Source of the DNA: Mitsuaria sp. GD03876
Lineage (GTDB): Bacteria; Pseudomonadota; Gammaproteobacteria; Burkholderiales; Burkholderiaceae_C
Direction: 5' to 3'
Length of the DNA stretch: 64,000 bases
NCBI RefSeq assembly: GCF_029840635.1
Contig: NZ_JAOCCU010000032.1
Span: 1 to 64,000, forward strand
Of the stretch, positions 37,392 through 46,304 are shown piece after piece (within the stretch, counting starts at the first letter, position 1; the number at the start of each line of letters is the position of its first letter). The translations under genes were made by a program, and so were the position numbers. The notes beneath the pieces are model-generated. The model was not told the DNA's origin. It ran no database searches and saw only the letters and a program-made list of their open reading frames with translations.

Positions 37392-38276
37392 ATGGAACAG
37401 ATGGACCTGAACGCCTTGGCCGACTTCACGCTGGTGGCCACGCATGGCGGCTTCGGCCGGGCGAGCCGCGCCAGCCGGCGCTCGAAGGCGACGCTGTCGC
37501 GCCGCGTCGCGGACCTGGAGGAGCAACTGGGCGTGCGCCTGATCGAGCGGGGCACCAAGGGCCTGGAGCTCACCGAGGCCGGCCAGCGGCTGCTCAACCG
37601 CACCGAAGGCCCGATGAGCGAGGTGGCGGACGCGTTCGCCTCGGCGCTGGAGGAGACCGGCCAGGTGCGCGGGCAGTTGCGTGTCGCCGCGCCGCTGCTG
37701 TTCTCGCAGCTGGCGATGGGGCGCCTGTGCGCGGAGTTCCGCGCGCTGCATCCCGAGGTGCTGGTGGAGGTCGTCGCCGAGGACCGGGTCGTCGACCTGG
37801 TCGAGGAGCGCTTCGACGTGGCGATCCGTCCCAATCCGCGGATGGACACGACGCTGGTCGGACGCCGCTTCGCCAAGGACCGGCTGGTCGTGGTGGCGGC
37901 GCCCTCGATCCCGATGCCCGCGCCGGGCGAGGTCCCGGCGAGCGTGCCGGCGGTCGTGACCTCGCTGACCGGCGGGAGCCACTGGGTCGTCGACGGCGGC
38001 CTGGTCGTCGATCCCGTGCCGGTGCTGCGGCTGTCGTCGCTGCAGATGGTCCGCGACGCGGCGATCGCCGGCGCGGGCGCGGCCTTGCTGCCGCAGTCGA
38101 TCGTCTGGAACCGGCTGACGCGGGGCGAGCTCGTCCAGTGGGGCGCGGTGCCGGGCAAGGAGGTCGAGCTGTGGGTGCTGCACACCTCGCGGCGGCTGGC
38201 CAGCCCGAAGGTCAAGGCCTTCGTCGATTTCCTCTGCGCGCGCTACCCGGACGGGGTGCTGATGCTGCCGGGCTGA
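37392..38276 (+). CDS. LysR-family transcriptional regulator
   Basis: A 294-residue regulator with an N-terminal winged helix (ALADFTLVATHGGFGRASRA, then SKATLSRRVADLEEQLGVRL and the typical RLLNRTEGP) and a C-terminal substrate-binding domain (GQLRVAAPLLFSQLAMGRL). It is divergent from the MDR oxidoreductase, its probable target. A second ATG three codons in (MDLNAL) is an alternative start. Its TGA stop directly abuts the convergent AraC stop (TGATCA), leaving no spacer or terminator between the two genes. Confidence 0.93.
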   Translation: MEQMDLNALADFTLVATHGGFGRASRASRRSKATLSRRVADLEEQLGVRLIERGTKGLELTEAGQRLLNRTEGPMSEVADAFASALEETGQVRGQLRVAAPLLFSQLAMGRLCAEFRALHPEVLVEVVAEDRVVDLVEERFDVAIRPNPRMDTTLVGRRFAKDRLVVVAAPSIPMPAPGEVPASVPAVVTSLTGGSHWVVDGGLVVDPVPVLRLSSLQMVRDAAIAGAGAALLPQSIVWNRLTRGELVQWGAVPGKEVELWVLHTSRRLASPKVKAFVDFLCARYPDGVLMLPG

Positions 38277-39284
38277 TCACCCGCCGCGACCGGCGTCGTC
38301 CTGGCGGCGCGCCGCGTCCGGCGTCAACCCGGTCCACGCCTTGAAGGCGCGATAGAACGAATTCGTCTCGTCGAATCCCAGCAGGAACGAGATCTCCGCG
38401 TGGGACAGCGCGGTCTTCTCGAGGTAATGGCGCGCCAGGTCCAGCCGCGTGTCGTTGAGGATCTTCTGGTAGCTCGTGCCTTCGGCCTCGATGCGCCGTT
38501 GCAGCGTCCGCTTGCTGACAGCGAGCCGCCGGGCGACGTCGTCGATGCCCGGCAGTCCGCTCGGCAGTCCTTCCAGCAGGACGGCGCGCACGCGGCTCGC
38601 CGTGCCCGCCCGCGCCTGCAGGTCGGCCAGGCGCTCGCGCAGCGAAGGCTCGAAGGCGCGCCACATCGCGTCGTTCGAGGTGAGGAAGGGACGGTGCGCG
38701 TCCTCCGCGCTGAAGGCGACGCGATGCGCCGGCCCGCGGCGGATGCGCGCGCCGAGGAAGTCCTCGTAGGGCGCGGCCGGCGACGGCGGCTCCGTCGTCG
38801 TGACCGCGACGGGCCGCACCGGCGCGCGCGTGCCCATGCGGGCCAGCGCCACGCAGAACAGCAGCTCCATCAGCACCATCGAGCGGGGCGGCCGCAGCGG
38901 TTCGTCCAGCCAGGCGAAGGTCAGGCCCACGCCGCCGTCGGTGTCGTCGACCTGCAGCCGGATCGGTCCGATCAAGGGCTTGAAGCGCGCGATCCGTTGC
39001 GCGGCGACCGACAGATCGGGACTGCACAGCGCCGCGAAGAGCACCGGGGAGAACGACTCGCTGCGCACCGCCTCGCACAGGCGCAGCGGCAGTGGCGCGT
39101 CGCCCATCTCGGCCTCGATGCCGGACCAGAGGCGGTAGTAGTCCGCCGCGGGCAGCCGCGCCGACGGCTGCCGCAGCAGGTCGTCCGGCAGGCCGGCGCG
39201 GCGCAGCACGTTCGCGGATGACACGCCGAGATCGCTCAGCAGCGTGCGCCACGTCGTGTCCAGGGCATAGGTCCAGGGCGTCAT
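38277..39284 (-). CDS. AraC-family transcriptional regulator
   Basis: A 335-residue regulator. The first 200 residues match the Arabinose-bd/OruR-type sensing domain (LLSDLGVSSANVLRRAGLPD and the PLRLCEAV region). The C-terminal 100 residues contain the two helix-turn-helix units of AraC (IDDVARRLAVSKRTLQRRIE and the second in HAEISFLLGFDETNSFYRAF with the PDAARR end). The ATG at MTPWTYAL is preferred; a TTG seven codons earlier would extend it. It sits upstream of a broken short-chain dehydrogenase gene on the same strand. Confidence 0.9.
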   Translation of the reverse strand: MTPWTYALDTTWRTLLSDLGVSSANVLRRAGLPDDLLRQPSARLPAADYYRLWSGIEAEMGDAPLPLRLCEAVRSESFSPVLFAALCSPDLSVAAQRIARFKPLIGPIRLQVDDTDGGVGLTFAWLDEPLRPPRSMVLMELLFCVALARMGTRAPVRPVAVTTTEPPSPAAPYEDFLGARIRRGPAHRVAFSAEDAHRPFLTSNDAMWRAFEPSLRERLADLQARAGTASRVRAVLLEGLPSGLPGIDDVARRLAVSKRTLQRRIEAEGTSYQKILNDTRLDLARHYLEKTALSHAEISFLLGFDETNSFYRAFKAWTGLTPDAARRQDDAGRGG

Positions 39285-39320
39285 CGGAGCGCGATCATCC
39301 GGCAATTTCGTCCGACGCCC

Positions 39321-39640
39321 TCATCCGCCGAACCGGGCCTGCATTTCCGCGAAGAAGGCGGTGTGCCCGATCTCGCGGCGACGCGCCAGGATCTGCACCG
39401 CGTCCGATCCGGCCTCGAAGCGCAGCCGATCGGACGGGTCTGTTGACGAGCGCGTCGATGCGGCCGAAGCGGGGCAGGCCGGCCTCGACGGCCTGGCGGA
39501 TCGAGTCGGCGTCCTGCACGTCCAGCCGGGTCACCAGCGCGCGATCGAGGTGGGTCAGCTCGGTCTCGCGCTCGGGCGCGCGCGTGGCCGTGACGAGGCT
39601 CCGGGCGCGGACGGCTGGCGCGCCGATTGCCCTGCTCGTC
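39321..39640 (-). pseudogene. Short-chain dehydrogenase with internal deletion and frame change
   Basis: Two separate fragments of one SDR protein can be read. The upstream part (about 39446-39640) gives ATRAPERETELTH, then VTRLDVQDADSIRQAVEAGL, then PRFGRIDALVN, i.e. the region just before the NNAG motif. The sequence then jumps, in another frame, to a C-terminal part (39321-39446) reading LRFEAGSDAVQIL, then REIGHTAFFAEMQARFGG and a stop. The catalytic Ser-Tyr-Lys core between them is missing, as is the Rossmann start. It cannot encode a working enzyme. Confidence 0.7.
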
Positions 39641-39661
39641 CTCCCCCATCAAGGAGACGAC

Positions 39662-40009
39662 ATGCCGGAGCGCAACAAGGACGTCCTGAAAGCCGCGAAC
39701 GCGGCGATCGAGCGAGGCGATCACGAGGGATTCCTGGCGCACTGCGCCGAGGACATCGTCTGGACGACGGTCGGCCAGGACACGCTGGTCGGCAAGGAGA
39801 CCGTGCGCCAATGGATGAAGACGGCCTATCGGGAACCGCCCTCCTTCACCGTGTCCGACCTGGTGGCGGACGGCGACTTCGTCATCGCGCTGGGCACCAT
39901 CGACATGGCAGGCGACGACGATGAGGCCGTGGTCTACGCCTACTGCGACGTCTGGCGGTTCCGGGACGGCAAGATGGCCGAGTTGAGGGCGTTCGTGATC
40001 CCGGAGTGA
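39662..40009 (+). CDS. NTF2-like (SnoaL-type) protein
   Basis: A 115-residue single-domain protein with the NTF2-like/SnoaL fold. It opens with a long helix (VLKAANAAIERGDHEGFLAH), then CAEDIVWTTVG, the segment LVGKETVRQWMK, and the beta-sheet ending DVWRFRDGKMAELRAFVIPE. Members are small-molecule isomerases, hydrolases or ligand-binding proteins, and no specific activity can be assigned. The start is supported by an AAGGAGA ribosome site. It lies just beyond the broken dehydrogenase. Confidence 0.85.
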   Translation: MPERNKDVLKAANAAIERGDHEGFLAHCAEDIVWTTVGQDTLVGKETVRQWMKTAYREPPSFTVSDLVADGDFVIALGTIDMAGDDDEAVVYAYCDVWRFRDGKMAELRAFVIPE

Positions 40010-40019
40010 GGGGCGCGGA

Positions 40020-41348
40020 TCAGCGGGACGTTCCCGCCGGGGTCGGCCGGACAGCCGGATCGCCGCGTCCCCGGCGCGACCCCAGCCGCTGCGCGTAGAG
40101 CCAGGTGAACTCCGCCCCGACGAGGAAGACCTGGGCCGAGTAGTACACCCACACGAAGATCACCGCGACCGACCCGGCCGCGCCGAAGCCGCCGGCCACG
40201 CCGGTCTTGCCGATGTACAGCCCGATCAACACCCGCCCGATCGTGAACAGCGCCGCGGTCACCGCCGCGCCCACCCACACGTCGGACCAGGCGACCTTCA
40301 CCCGCGGCATGACCTGGTAGACCAGCGCGAAGACGACGGTCGTCATGGCGAAGCCGACCACCGCGTTGATGCCCTGCAGCAGCCATTCCCAGCCGCCGAA
40401 CCAACCGCCCCACCACTTGCCCAGCGCCGAGACCGCCGCGCCGGTGACCAGCGACACCAGCAGCAGGAAGGCCACGCCGACGATCATCCCGAAGCTCAGC
40501 AGCCGCGCCCGCAGCAGCGACCACAGGCCGCTCTCGCGCACCCGCGCCGGGGCGCGCCAGATGCGGTCCAACGCGTCCTGCAGTTCGCCGAAGACGGTCG
40601 TCGCGCCGATCAGCAGCACCGCCACGCCGATCACCGTGCCGATCACGCCGGTGCTGGGCCGGCTCACGTTGCGCAGCACCTCCTGGATGCCCTGCGCCGC
40701 CTCGGGCCCCATCAGCCCGTCGATCTGGCCGAAGAGCTCGCCGCGCACGGCGTCCTCGCCGAAGACCAGCCCCGCCAGCGAGATCACGATCACCAGCAAC
40801 GGCCCCATCGAGAACACCGTGTAGTACGACAGCGCCGCGCCCATGCTGGGCGCGTAGTCGTCGATCCAGGCGGACACCGCGTCCTTGATCAGCGTCCACC
40901 AGGTGCGCGGCGAACGCCGGGACCCGGACGGTGCCGTTGCCGCGGGCGCTGCGGGAGCTGCCGGCGCGGTGGGCGTCGAGGACGACCGAGCGTCGCCGTC
41001 AGTTGCCGAGACGTCGGCGCCTCGGGTCGGCAAGGGCTTCGGAGTGGACGTGGGCATCCCGGACGAGACGGCGGGGGACACCGGACCACGAGCCGCCGCC
41101 GTCTCCCGACGTTCTTCCCGGTCGTTCTTGCGGACGCCCCGCAGGTTGAGCAGGAACAGCCCCAGCTGCAGCACGATGAGCGCGTAGGCCTGCGTGTGCA
41201 GGCCCCACGCCGTCCAGAGCAGGTTGCTGGCGACGAAGACCCAGAACCCCCAGGTCCGCCGGCCGGCGTCCGGGGATGCCACCAGCCAGGCGGCGATCAA
41301 GGTCACGGCCATCGCGGGCCATTGGAGGGCGTCGAGCAAGGCGTCCAT
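40020..41348 (-). CDS. YihY/BrkB family protein fused to a small 3-TM domain
   Basis: A 442-residue integral membrane protein. The C-terminal 290 residues are a YihY/UPF0761 (BrkB-type) domain with six likely helices, starting at TWWTLIKDAVSAWIDDYAPS and including GAALSYYTVFSMGPLL and the end VWVYYSAQVFLVGAEFTWLYA. The first 75 residues form a separate small domain of about three helices (WGFWVFVASNLLWTAWGLHT; ALIVLQLGLFLLNLRGVRKN), which resembles a stand-alone small membrane protein with SemiSWEET-like topology. A disordered Pro/Ala/Thr-rich linker (about 85-145) joins them. YihY's function is uncertain. The N-terminal domain identity is my inference. Confidence 0.82.
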   Translation of the reverse strand: MDALLDALQWPAMAVTLIAAWLVASPDAGRRTWGFWVFVASNLLWTAWGLHTQAYALIVLQLGLFLLNLRGVRKNDREERRETAAARGPVSPAVSSGMPTSTPKPLPTRGADVSATDGDARSSSTPTAPAAPAAPAATAPSGSRRSPRTWWTLIKDAVSAWIDDYAPSMGAALSYYTVFSMGPLLVIVISLAGLVFGEDAVRGELFGQIDGLMGPEAAQGIQEVLRNVSRPSTGVIGTVIGVAVLLIGATTVFGELQDALDRIWRAPARVRESGLWSLLRARLLSFGMIVGVAFLLLVSLVTGAAVSALGKWWGGWFGGWEWLLQGINAVVGFAMTTVVFALVYQVMPRVKVAWSDVWVGAAVTAALFTIGRVLIGLYIGKTGVAGGFGAAGSVAVIFVWVYYSAQVFLVGAEFTWLYAQRLGSRRGRGDPAVRPTPAGTSR

Positions 41349-41430
41349 CGGGTCGTCGGCGAGGTTGTGCCGAGATCACGTGGCAAACCGCTTGCCTCGA
41401 CCTCCTCCTCAGGCATCGCCTCCTCCCCGG

Positions 41431-42054
41431 TCACCGCGCCCGCTCCATCGCCACCTTGAGCCCCAGTCCGATCAACGCCGCTCCGGCGAGCTGCTGGAAG
41501 CGCTGGAGCAGCGCGGGACGGCTCGTCAGCCAGCGCCGGGCGCGTCCGCCGAGGCCGGCGGTGCACAGGTTCACCGCCGTGCCCGAGACGATCGACACCA
41601 GGCCCAGGATCGCCGCCTGCAGGCCGGGATGGCCCTGGGCCGGATCGATGAACTGCGGCATGACCGCCAGGAAGAACAGGGCGATCTTCGGATTGAGCAG
41701 GTTGGACACCGCCCCTTGCGCGAACGGCGAGGACCAGCGGCCGCGCGTCGGCGCCAGGTCCAGCGCGGCCGGACGGCGCAGCATCTGCCAGCCCAGCCAC
41801 GCCAGGTACAGCGCGCCCACCGCCTTGACCAGCAGGAACGCCGTCGGCACCGCCGCCAGGAACGCCGTCAGCCCCAGCGAGGCCGCCGCCACGTGCACCA
41901 GCGCCGCGCAGGCGATCCCCGCGCACACCAACGCCCCGGCGCGCGTGCCGCGCGAGACCGCGTTGGTCAGGATGCACACCACGTCCGGGCCCGGGATGAG
42001 CGCGAAGCTCATGTTGAGCAGCGTGAAAGCCAGCAGCGTGGTCGGTTCGATCAT
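41431..42054 (-). CDS. LysE-family amino-acid exporter
   Basis: A 207-residue LysE/RhtB-type exporter with five to six hydrophobic segments. The signature near the start is FALIPGPDVVCILTNAVSRG. The central region has KAVGALYLAWLGWQMLR, and FAQGAVSNLLNPKIALFFLAVMPQF is the conserved third helix region. The start MIEPTT follows the family pattern, and the longer in-frame extension is not conserved. It is divergent from an aminotransferase gene. The substrate is probably an amino acid or derivative, but cannot be specified. Confidence 0.9.
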   Translation of the reverse strand: MIEPTTLLAFTLLNMSFALIPGPDVVCILTNAVSRGTRAGALVCAGIACAALVHVAAASLGLTAFLAAVPTAFLLVKAVGALYLAWLGWQMLRRPAALDLAPTRGRWSSPFAQGAVSNLLNPKIALFFLAVMPQFIDPAQGHPGLQAAILGLVSIVSGTAVNLCTAGLGGRARRWLTSRPALLQRFQQLAGAALIGLGLKVAMERAR

Positions 42055-42184
42055 GGCGGACGATCCTCGGCAACGGAGCCCTATGATCGCCGGTCGTGCC
42101 CACCCTGGCGAAAGTCGCCGCCGCGGGCGCCACTCCCGACCTCCCGATGACCGCCGCGGGCCCCCGCCCGACCGGCCGCCCGCC

Positions 42185-43387
42185 ATGAGACTGTCCGACC
42201 GCGTCGACCGCATCCAACCGTTCTACGTCATGGAATGCGCCAAGCGCGCCGACGAGATCGCCCGCTCCGCCGTCTGCGATCCGGCCCAGGGCGGCCGGCA
42301 CATGATCTACCTGAACATCGGCGAGCCCGACTTCGGCGCCAGTCCCGCCGTCCGCGACGCCGCCGCCCGCTTCACCGCCGCCGGCCGCATCCCCTACACC
42401 CATGCCAACGGCCTGCGCGCGCTGCGCCAGCGCGTGGCCGACTGGTACCGCAATACCCAGCGCCTGGACATCGACCCGGATCGCATCGTCATCACCGCCG
42501 GCGCCTCCGCCGCGCTGCAGCTCGCCTGCCTGGCCCTGTTCCAGGCCGGCGACGAGGTGCTGATGCCCGATCCCAGCTACCCCTGCAACCGCCACTTCGT
42601 CGCCGCCGTCGACGCCACGCCGGTGCTGATCCCGTCCACCGCCGCCGAGCGCTTCCAGCTCAGCCTCGAGCCGCTGCGCGCCCACTGGACCGAGCGCAGC
42701 CGCGGCGTGCTGCTGGCCTCGCCGAGCAACCCGACCGGCACCTCGATCGCGCCCGACGAGCTCGCCCGGCTGCACGGCTTCGTGCGCGAGCGCGGCGGCC
42801 TCACCATCGTCGACGAGATCTACCAGCCGCTGAGCTACGACGACCGCTACGCGCGCAGCGCGCTGGCGCTCGGCGACGACGTGGTCTCGATCAACAGCTT
42901 CTCCAAGTACTTCGGCATGACCGGCTGGCGCCTGGGCTGGCTGGTGCTGCCGCCCGCCATGGTCGGCGCGGTCGAGAAGCTCGCCCAGAACCTCTACATC
43001 TGCCCGTCCACGATCGCGCAGCAGGCCGCGCTGGCCTGCTTCGAGCCCGAGTCGCTGACCGAGTACGAACGCCGCCGCGAGGAGCTGCGCCGCCGCCGCG
43101 ACCTGGTGGTGCCCGCGCTCGAGGCCATGGGCCTGCCCGTGCCGGTGATGCCCGACGGCGCCTTCTACGCCTGGGCCGATGCCTCCGGCACCGGACTGGG
43201 TAGCTGGGACCTGTGCATGGACCTGATGCAGCACGCGCAGGTCGCGCTGACCCCGGGCCGTGATTTCGGCCCCGCCTACGGCGAACGCTTCCTGCGCCTG
43301 TCCTTCGCCAACAGCATGGACGAGCTGCGCGACGCCCTCGCCCGCATCCGCGTCCGCCTCGACCACCTGAAAGCCCGCGCCGCATGA
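42185..43387 (+). CDS. PLP-dependent class I/II aminotransferase
   Basis: A 400-residue fold-type I aminotransferase of the AspC/AlaT-like group. Landmarks are IYLNIGEPDFG, the ITAGASAALQLACLAL stretch, SPSNPTGTSI, the aspartate in IVDEIYQPL, the PLP lysine in SINSFSKYFGMTGWRLGW, and the substrate arginine in ERFLRLSFANS. Length is normal. A TATGAT at 42082-42087 could be its -10. The stop overlaps the ybgC start (ATGA), tying it to the tol cluster. The amino-donor specificity is unknown. Confidence 0.92.
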   Translation: MRLSDRVDRIQPFYVMECAKRADEIARSAVCDPAQGGRHMIYLNIGEPDFGASPAVRDAAARFTAAGRIPYTHANGLRALRQRVADWYRNTQRLDIDPDRIVITAGASAALQLACLALFQAGDEVLMPDPSYPCNRHFVAAVDATPVLIPSTAAERFQLSLEPLRAHWTERSRGVLLASPSNPTGTSIAPDELARLHGFVRERGGLTIVDEIYQPLSYDDRYARSALALGDDVVSINSFSKYFGMTGWRLGWLVLPPAMVGAVEKLAQNLYICPSTIAQQAALACFEPESLTEYERRREELRRRRDLVVPALEAMGLPVPVMPDGAFYAWADASGTGLGSWDLCMDLMQHAQVALTPGRDFGPAYGERFLRLSFANSMDELRDALARIRVRLDHLKARAA

Positions 43388-43902
43388 CCGCGTCCGCCTC
43401 GTCCTCCGCCGCCGTGCCGGCCCTGCTCGGCGGCCCGCTCGCCGTCGCCGGCGGTCCCGCCGCCCTGCCCGCCTTCCAGCACGAGCTGCGCGTCTACTGG
43501 GAAGACACCGACGCCGGCGGCGTCGTCTTCTACGCCAACTACCTGAAGTTCATGGAACGCGCCCGCACCGAGTGGCTGCGCGGCATCGGCTTCGAACAGG
43601 AGGCGATGCGCCGCGACGAGGGCCTGATGTTCGTCGTCAGCGACACCGCGCTGCGCTACCTGGCGCCCGCGCGGCTGGACGACTGGCTGCGCGTCAGCGT
43701 CGAGCCGTCCGAGATCGGCCGCGCCAGCCTGACCTTCGACCAGCAGGTCTTTCGCGGCGATCAACTGCTGACCCAGGGGCGCATCCGCATCGGCTGCGTC
43801 GACGCGCTCAGCCTCAAGCCCGCGCGCATCCCGGCCCGCATCCTGGCCGCGCTGCAGGGCGGGCCCGCGGACGCCGGCGCGGTCACGCCCTCGCACGGCT
43901 GA
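43384..43902 (+). CDS. ybgC: Tol-Pal-associated acyl-CoA thioesterase YbgC
   Basis: A 172-residue hotdog thioesterase of the YbgC type. The catalytic region is YWEDTDAGGVVFYANYLKFM with the conserved Asp. An Ala/Pro-rich N-terminal extension of about 30 residues precedes it. In E. coli and Helicobacter the enzyme hydrolyses acyl-CoAs and associates with phospholipid metabolism and the Tol-Pal system. Here it stands directly before tolQRA, the conserved order. It is translationally coupled to the upstream aminotransferase gene by ATGA. Confidence 0.94.
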   Translation: MTASASSSAAVPALLGGPLAVAGGPAALPAFQHELRVYWEDTDAGGVVFYANYLKFMERARTEWLRGIGFEQEAMRRDEGLMFVVSDTALRYLAPARLDDWLRVSVEPSEIGRASLTFDQQVFRGDQLLTQGRIRIGCVDALSLKPARIPARILAALQGGPADAGAVTPSHG

Positions 43903-44045
43903 CACGCTTCTTTGCAGTCCCTGGCCCGCCGTTTGCCGTCCCAGCCGCCAGTCTTGTCACAATTCCAGCTTCGCTCCCCGTTCGGCCGCACTTCCCGGCC
44001 GGGCCCCCTCCACCGGCCGTGCCGCGATCACCGACCGTCGACCCC

Positions 44046-44738
44046 ATGAACCAAGACCTCTCCATCGTTTCCCTGATTGCCCACGCCAGCCTCACGGTGC
44101 AGCTGGTCATCGCCGCGCTGCTGCTGGTGTCGCTGGCGAGCTGGAGCGTGATCTTCAGCAAGTTCATCGCGCTGGGCCGCGTGAAGGCCCGCAACGAGGG
44201 CTTCGAGCAGGAGTTCTGGTCCGGCAAGAACCTGAACGACCTCTACAACAGCGTCGCCAACCGCCAGGACGGCGCCCCGCTGGAGCGCATCTTCGCCTCG
44301 GGCATGCGCGAGTTCCTGAAGCTGCGCGAGAAGCGCGTCGTCGATTCCGGCGCGCTGCTGGACGGCGCCCGCCGCGCGATGCGCGCCAGCTTCCAGCGCG
44401 AGCTCGACGCGATGGAATCGCACCTGTCCTTCCTCGCGTCGGTGGGCTCGGTGTCGCCCTACGTCGGCCTGTTCGGCACGATCTGGGGGATCATGCACGC
44501 CTTCGTCGGCCTGTCCAACCTGACGCAGGTGACCCTGGCCACCGTCGCCCCCGGCATCGCCGAGGCGCTGGTCGCCACCGCGATCGGCCTGTTCGCCGCG
44601 ATCCCCGCCGTGCTGGCCTACAACCGCTTCGCGCGCCAGATCGACCGCAACGCGATCACGCTGGAGACCTTCATCGAGGAGTTCTCCAACATCCTGCAGC
44701 GCAACGCCGGCCAGCCCGCGCCCGCCGCCCAGCGCTGA
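44046..44738 (+). CDS. tolQ: Tol-Pal system proton channel subunit TolQ
   Basis: A 230-residue inner-membrane protein of the MotA/TolQ/ExbB family. Helix 1 is TVQLVIAALLLVSLASWSVI. Helices 2 and 3 hold VGSVSPYVGLFGTIWGIMHA and the conserved APGIAEALVATAIGLFAAIPAV. With TolR it converts proton-motive force into outer-membrane stabilisation during division. The start MNQDLS is chosen because the in-frame upstream sequence lies in another gene. It is followed by tolR at 25 bases. Confidence 0.97.
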   Translation: MNQDLSIVSLIAHASLTVQLVIAALLLVSLASWSVIFSKFIALGRVKARNEGFEQEFWSGKNLNDLYNSVANRQDGAPLERIFASGMREFLKLREKRVVDSGALLDGARRAMRASFQRELDAMESHLSFLASVGSVSPYVGLFGTIWGIMHAFVGLSNLTQVTLATVAPGIAEALVATAIGLFAAIPAVLAYNRFARQIDRNAITLETFIEEFSNILQRNAGQPAPAAQR

Positions 44739-44763
44739 GCGCGCGCGACCTCGAAAGACCGAC

Positions 44764-45204
<441 letters not shown>

Positions 45205-45225
45205 GCGCCGGAGCGACATCACGCG

Positions 45226-46155
45226 ATGAGCAACGCCGTGAGCAACGCGATGGGCATGGCCTCCCGCTTCCACCCGGACCGCGACCCGCTGCGGCCGCCG
45301 CCCGCGCCCGGCCTGGGCCGCGGCTTCAGCCTGGCCGTGGCCGCGCACGTGCTGCTGGTGGTGGCGCTGAGCTTCGGCGTGAGCTGGCGCTCGACGCCGG
45401 TGCCGGCGCTGGAGGCGGAACTCTGGTCCGCCGTGCCGCAGGCCGCCGCCCCGAAGGAACAACTGCCGACCACCCCGCAGCCCGAGCCCCCGAAGCCCCA
45501 ACCCGAGCCGCCCCGGCCCCAGCAGCCCACGCCCCAGGAGGTCCAGGCGCAGCGCGATGCCGACATCGCGATCGCCAAGGCCAAGGAGCGCAAGCTCAAG
45601 GAGGAGCAGGAGCAGCGCGAGGCCGACGACAAGCGCAAGCAGGAGCAGCTGCGCAAGAAGGAGGAAGCGGAGCAGAAGGAACGCGACCGCAAGGCCAAGG
45701 AAGAACAGGCGAAGAAGGACGAGGCCAAGGACAAGCTGGACAAGGCCAAGGCCGACAAGGCCCGCAAGGACGCCGAGGCCCGCGCCGAGGCGCAGCGCCA
45801 GGAGAACCTGCGGCGCATCCAGGGCATGGCCGGCGCCAGCGGCGGTCCGACCTCGACGGGCACGGCGCTCAAGAGCTCCGGGCCGTCGGCCAACTACGCG
45901 GGCCGGATCAAGGCCCGGGTGCGGCCGAACATCATCTACAGCGATCCGGGCGGCGCCGCGAATCCGGAAGCCGAGGTCGAGGTCCGCGCCGGTCCGGACG
46001 GCACCATCATCGCCCGCAAGGTCGTCCGCTCCAGCGGCCTTCCCGACTTCGACAACGCGGTGCTGCGCGCGCTGGACAAGACCGAGAAGTTCCCGCCCGA
46101 CACCGACGGCCGGGTGCCCTCGGTGATGATCATCACCTTCCGTCCGCGGGAATGA
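45226..46155 (+). CDS. tolA: Tol-Pal system protein TolA
   Basis: A 309-residue envelope-spanning protein. There is one membrane helix (FSLAVAAHVLLVVALSFGVS), a Pro/Glu-rich segment, a long Lys/Glu/Ala-rich helix (about 105-205), and a C-terminal TolA/TonB-like domain (GRIKARVRPNIIYSDPGG to SVMIITFRPRE) that contacts Pal/TolB. Length is normal. It ends the cluster: a bidirectional terminator lies 80 bases on and the following genes face the other way, so tolB-pal are not adjacent. Confidence 0.96.
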   Translation: MSNAVSNAMGMASRFHPDRDPLRPPPAPGLGRGFSLAVAAHVLLVVALSFGVSWRSTPVPALEAELWSAVPQAAAPKEQLPTTPQPEPPKPQPEPPRPQQPTPQEVQAQRDADIAIAKAKERKLKEEQEQREADDKRKQEQLRKKEEAEQKERDRKAKEEQAKKDEAKDKLDKAKADKARKDAEARAEAQRQENLRRIQGMAGASGGPTSTGTALKSSGPSANYAGRIKARVRPNIIYSDPGGAANPEAEVEVRAGPDGTIIARKVVRSSGLPDFDNAVLRALDKTEKFPPDTDGRVPSVMIITFRPRE

Positions 46156-46235
46156 CGCCCGCGCCCGCGGGCCGCCCGACGGCGGCCTCGCGTGCGACGG
46201 CCATGACAGGTCGGCGATGACCTCGTCACCAATGA

Positions 46236-46268
46236 AAAAGGCCTCGGCGCGATCCGAGGCCTTTTCTT
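46236..46268. terminator. Bidirectional Rho-independent terminator
   Basis: AAAAGGCCTCGG (46236-46247) pairs with CCGAGGCCTTTT (46254-46265) around CGCGAT, with A-rich sequence before and T-rich after. It serves tolA on the plus strand and the DUF2063 gene on the minus strand. Confidence 0.9.
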
Positions 46269-46304
46269 CATCGGCGCCGGCTCATGGGCGCCCGATGCCG
46301 TCGT

